Below, one piece after another: positions 44,897 through 47,069 of a stretch of DNA of 47,069 bases (positions are counted from its first letter, which is position 1; the number at the start of each line of letters is the position of its first letter). This DNA is from Corynebacterium sp. Its GTDB lineage: Bacteria; Actinomycetota; Actinomycetes; Mycobacteriales; Mycobacteriaceae. The stretch spans positions 1 through 47,069 of the forward strand of contig NZ_JAUNLS010000018.1 in the NCBI RefSeq assembly GCF_030532325.1. Direction: 5' to 3'. Below the pieces are notes generated by a model that was given only the letters and a program-made list of their open reading frames with translations, was not told where the DNA came from and searched no databases. A program made the translations under genes and the position numbers.

Positions 44897-47017
44897 ATGA
44901 CTATCCCCGCCTCCGACCTCGCTCGGCTCAACAGCTGCCGTCACCACGATCCACACGCCTTCTATGGCTGGCACGAGGGTACGGTGCGTACCCGCCAGCC
45001 GGGCGCGGAGGCGGTGGAGCTGGTGACCGCCTCCGGCTCGGTGCCCATGACCCCGGCGGGCCACGACATGTGGCAGGCCCCGCTTGAGCGCGAGGAGGAC
45101 TACCGCCTGCGCATCACCTACCCGGGCCAGCCGCCCCGCGAGGTGGCCGATGGTTACCACTTCCTGCCCACCCTGGGCACTTTGGACCTGCACCTCATCG
45201 GCGAGGGCCGCCACGAGCGCCTGTGGGAGGTACTGGGCGCCAACCTCAAGAGCTACGAGACGGACATGGGCACCGTCGAGGGCACGGCTTTTGCCGTGTG
45301 GGCGCCCAACGCCGAGGGTGTTGCCGTGGTGGGTGACTTCTGCGGCTGGAACCCCACCCAGTTCCCCATGCGCAGCCTGGGCTCCACCGGCGTGTGGGAG
45401 GTCTTCATCCCCGGCGTGGGTGCCGGCGAGCGCTACAAGTACGCCATCCAGACCAAGCACGCCGGCCGGGTGGACAAGGCGGATCCGCTGACCAAGGCCG
45501 CGGTGGCCCCGCCGGAAACCTCCTCGGTGGTCACCGCCTCGGACTACCAGTGGGAGGACGCGGAATGGATGCAGGCGCGCAGTGACGATCTCAACGTGCC
45601 GATGAGCATCTACGAGCTGCACGTGGGCTCGTGGAAGATCGGCTCCAACTACAACTCTCTGCGCGAGGAGCTCATCCCCTACCTGGTGGAGCACGGTTAC
45701 ACCCACGTGGAGTTCCTGCCTGTGGCCGAGCACCCCTTCGGCGGTTCTTGGGGCTACCAGGTCTCCGGCTACTACGCCCCCTCGGCCCGCTGGGGCAGCC
45801 CGGATGAGCTGCGTGCTCTTATCGACGCCCTCCACAACGCCGGCATCGGCGTCATCATCGACTGGGTACCGGCCCACTTCCCCAAAGATGAGTTCGCCCT
45901 GGGCCGCTTTGATGGCCAGGCCCTCTACGAGCACCCGGATCCGCGCCGCGGCGAGCAGGCGGACTGGGGCACCTACGTCTTTGACTTCGGCCGGCACGAG
46001 GTGCGCAACTTCCTGGTGGCCAACGCCTTGTATTGGGCGGAGGAGTTTCACGTCGATGGTCTGCGCGTGGATGCTGTGGCCTCCATGCTCTACCTGGACT
46101 ACTCCCGCGAGGAGTGGCTGCCCAACCAGTACGGCGGACGCGAAAACCTCGAGGCCGTGCAGTTCCTGCAGGAGACCAACGCCACCGTGCACCGCGCGCA
46201 CCCAGGCGTGCTGACCATCGCGGAGGAGTCCACCTCCTGGCCGGGGGTGACCGCCCCGACGGAACAGGGAGGCCTGGGCTTTAGCCTGAAGTGGAACATG
46301 GGCTGGATGAACGACACCCTGGAGTACTTCAAGCACGATCCCATCCACCGCAGCTACCACCACGGCGAGCTGACCTTCTCCATGATCTACGCCTACTCGG
46401 AGCGCTACGTCCTGCCCTTTAGCCACGACGAGGTAGTTCACGGCAAGGGCTCGCTGTGGGGCCGCATGCCTGGCGACGACTGGAACAAGGCCGCCGGCCT
46501 GCGCGCCCTCTACGGCTACATGTTCTCGCACCCGGGCAAGAAGCTGATGTTCATGGGCCAGGAGTTCGGCCAGACCAGCGAGTGGAACGAGTCCTACTCC
46601 ATCGACTGGGCCAACCTGGAGGGCTGGGGCAGCGAGTGGCACCACGGCATCAAGCGCCTGGTGCGCGACATCAACGCCGTCTACCGCGATACCCCGGCGC
46701 TGTGGTCCCAGGACTTCAGCGAGGAGGGCTTCCAGTGGGTCAAGGCGGATGACTCTTCCAACTCCATGCTGGGCTACGTGCGCTACGGCAGCGACGGCTC
46801 CGCCCTGCTGGCGGTGTGCAACTTCTCCGGCTCCTCCGTGCCGAACTACCGCCTGTGGGTTCCGCGCGACGGCGCCTGGGAGATGGTGCTCAACACTGAC
46901 GACGCCGTCTACCAGGGCGCCGGCAACGATCTCCCCCGCCACGTCCACTCCGCTGGCAACGAGATGGAGCTGCATCTGCCGGCCAACTCGGTACAGTGGT
47001 ACGCCTTCCGCGGCTAA
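44897..47017 (+). CDS. glgB: 1,4-alpha-glucan branching enzyme
   Basis: 706 aa, GH13_9. Adds alpha-1,6 branches to the linear glucan made by GlgE. The N-terminal carbohydrate-binding modules are [12 protein letters not shown]-like and [20 protein letters not shown]. Catalytic barrel: [17 protein letters not shown], nucleophile Asp in [18 protein letters not shown] near 389, acid Glu in LTIAEEST near 442, and [17 protein letters not shown] 44897 is preferred over TTG 44888: TACGTT (44884-44889) is 7 nt before it, suggesting leaderless translation. The remaining 47018-47069 shows no feature. Confidence 0.96.
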   Translation: MTIPASDLARLNSCRHHDPHAFYGWHEGTVRTRQPGAEAVELVTASGSVPMTPAGHDMWQAPLEREEDYRLRITYPGQPPREVADGYHFLPTLGTLDLHLIGEGRHERLWEVLGANLKSYETDMGTVEGTAFAVWAPNAEGVAVVGDFCGWNPTQFPMRSLGSTGVWEVFIPGVGAGERYKYAIQTKHAGRVDKADPLTKAAVAPPETSSVVTASDYQWEDAEWMQARSDDLNVPMSIYELHVGSWKIGSNYNSLREELIPYLVEHGYTHVEFLPVAEHPFGGSWGYQVSGYYAPSARWGSPDELRALIDALHNAGIGVIIDWVPAHFPKDEFALGRFDGQALYEHPDPRRGEQADWGTYVFDFGRHEVRNFLVANALYWAEEFHVDGLRVDAVASMLYLDYSREEWLPNQYGGRENLEAVQFLQETNATVHRAHPGVLTIAEESTSWPGVTAPTEQGGLGFSLKWNMGWMNDTLEYFKHDPIHRSYHHGELTFSMIYAYSERYVLPFSHDEVVHGKGSLWGRMPGDDWNKAAGLRALYGYMFSHPGKKLMFMGQEFGQTSEWNESYSIDWANLEGWGSEWHHGIKRLVRDINAVYRDTPALWSQDFSEEGFQWVKADDSSNSMLGYVRYGSDGSALLAVCNFSGSSVPNYRLWVPRDGAWEMVLNTDDAVYQGAGNDLPRHVHSAGNEMELHLPANSVQWYAFRG

Positions 47018-47069
47018 GCCCGCGCTGATCCAGTCCGTCCTACGCTCCACCCGCCCTGCGCCTTACCCG

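Noticed and set aside
44798-47050. 750-codon minus-strand open frame opposite glgB
   Set aside because: Same GC-rich antisense artefact; the plus-strand branching enzyme is unambiguous.

Overview
The window is high-GC actinobacterial DNA, most likely from a Corynebacterium. The evidence is an adjacent lysG/lysE pair, an ilvB leader peptide of the corynebacterial type, a DoxX protein, glgE/glgB, and a gene order matching (from memory) the Mycobacterium tuberculosis Rv3001c-Rv3041c block. That block runs ilvC-ilvN-ilvB, cfp6-like, DoxX, gatB, pfkA, gatA-gatC, ACT protein, ligA, MetE-like, mnmA, iscS, etfA-etfB, methyltransferase, Nudix, ABC ATPase. Species cannot be fixed from the sequence alone. 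No rRNA, tRNA, CRISPR array, insertion sequence or prophage was seen.

Layout. 1-304: tail of an unknown gene and a hairpin. 305-3936: ilvBNC (minus strand) behind a transcription attenuator with a 17-codon leader peptide rich in Ile, Leu and Val. 4057-7795 (plus): cfp6-like protein, ilvD and a GT87-like glycosyltransferase. 7748-10014 (minus): winged-helix protein, membrane protein, DoxX protein. 10108-11716: divergent lysG/lysE lysine export. 11846-18885: YkvI-like transporter, gatB, pfkA, MFS exporter, a small membrane protein, a 93-nt structured hairpin element and a secreted META-domain protein. 18965-23703: gatA-gatC, ACT-domain protein, ligA. 23776-28851 is the accessory part: a AAA/DUF4143 ATPase with a 22-bp repeat array, a DnaQ-like exonuclease, a regulator/serine-hydrolase pair, and a second ATPase with a 9-bp repeat array. 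28905-33135: MetE-like protein, mnmA, a spermidine-synthase-like protein, GH25 muramidase. 33203-36908: an esterase and aminoacyl-phosphatidylglycerol synthase pair. 36965-42777 (minus): ABC ATPase, Nudix, methyltransferase, etfB, etfA, iscS. 42836-47017 (plus): glgE and glgB.

Functional themes are branched-chain amino-acid synthesis (ilvBNC, ilvD), lysine export (lysEG), tRNA-dependent amidation (gatCAB), tRNA thiolation (iscS supplying sulfur to mnmA), electron-transfer flavoprotein, membrane-lipid aminoacylation, cell-wall hydrolysis, and alpha-glucan synthesis through maltose-1-phosphate. Three signals stand out: two unrelated P-loop ATPases each preceded by a phased short-repeat array ending at its promoter; a 93-nt length-symmetric imperfect palindrome at 18131-18223; and many genes with a -10-like hexamer 6-8 nt before the start codon, which suggests widespread leaderless transcription.
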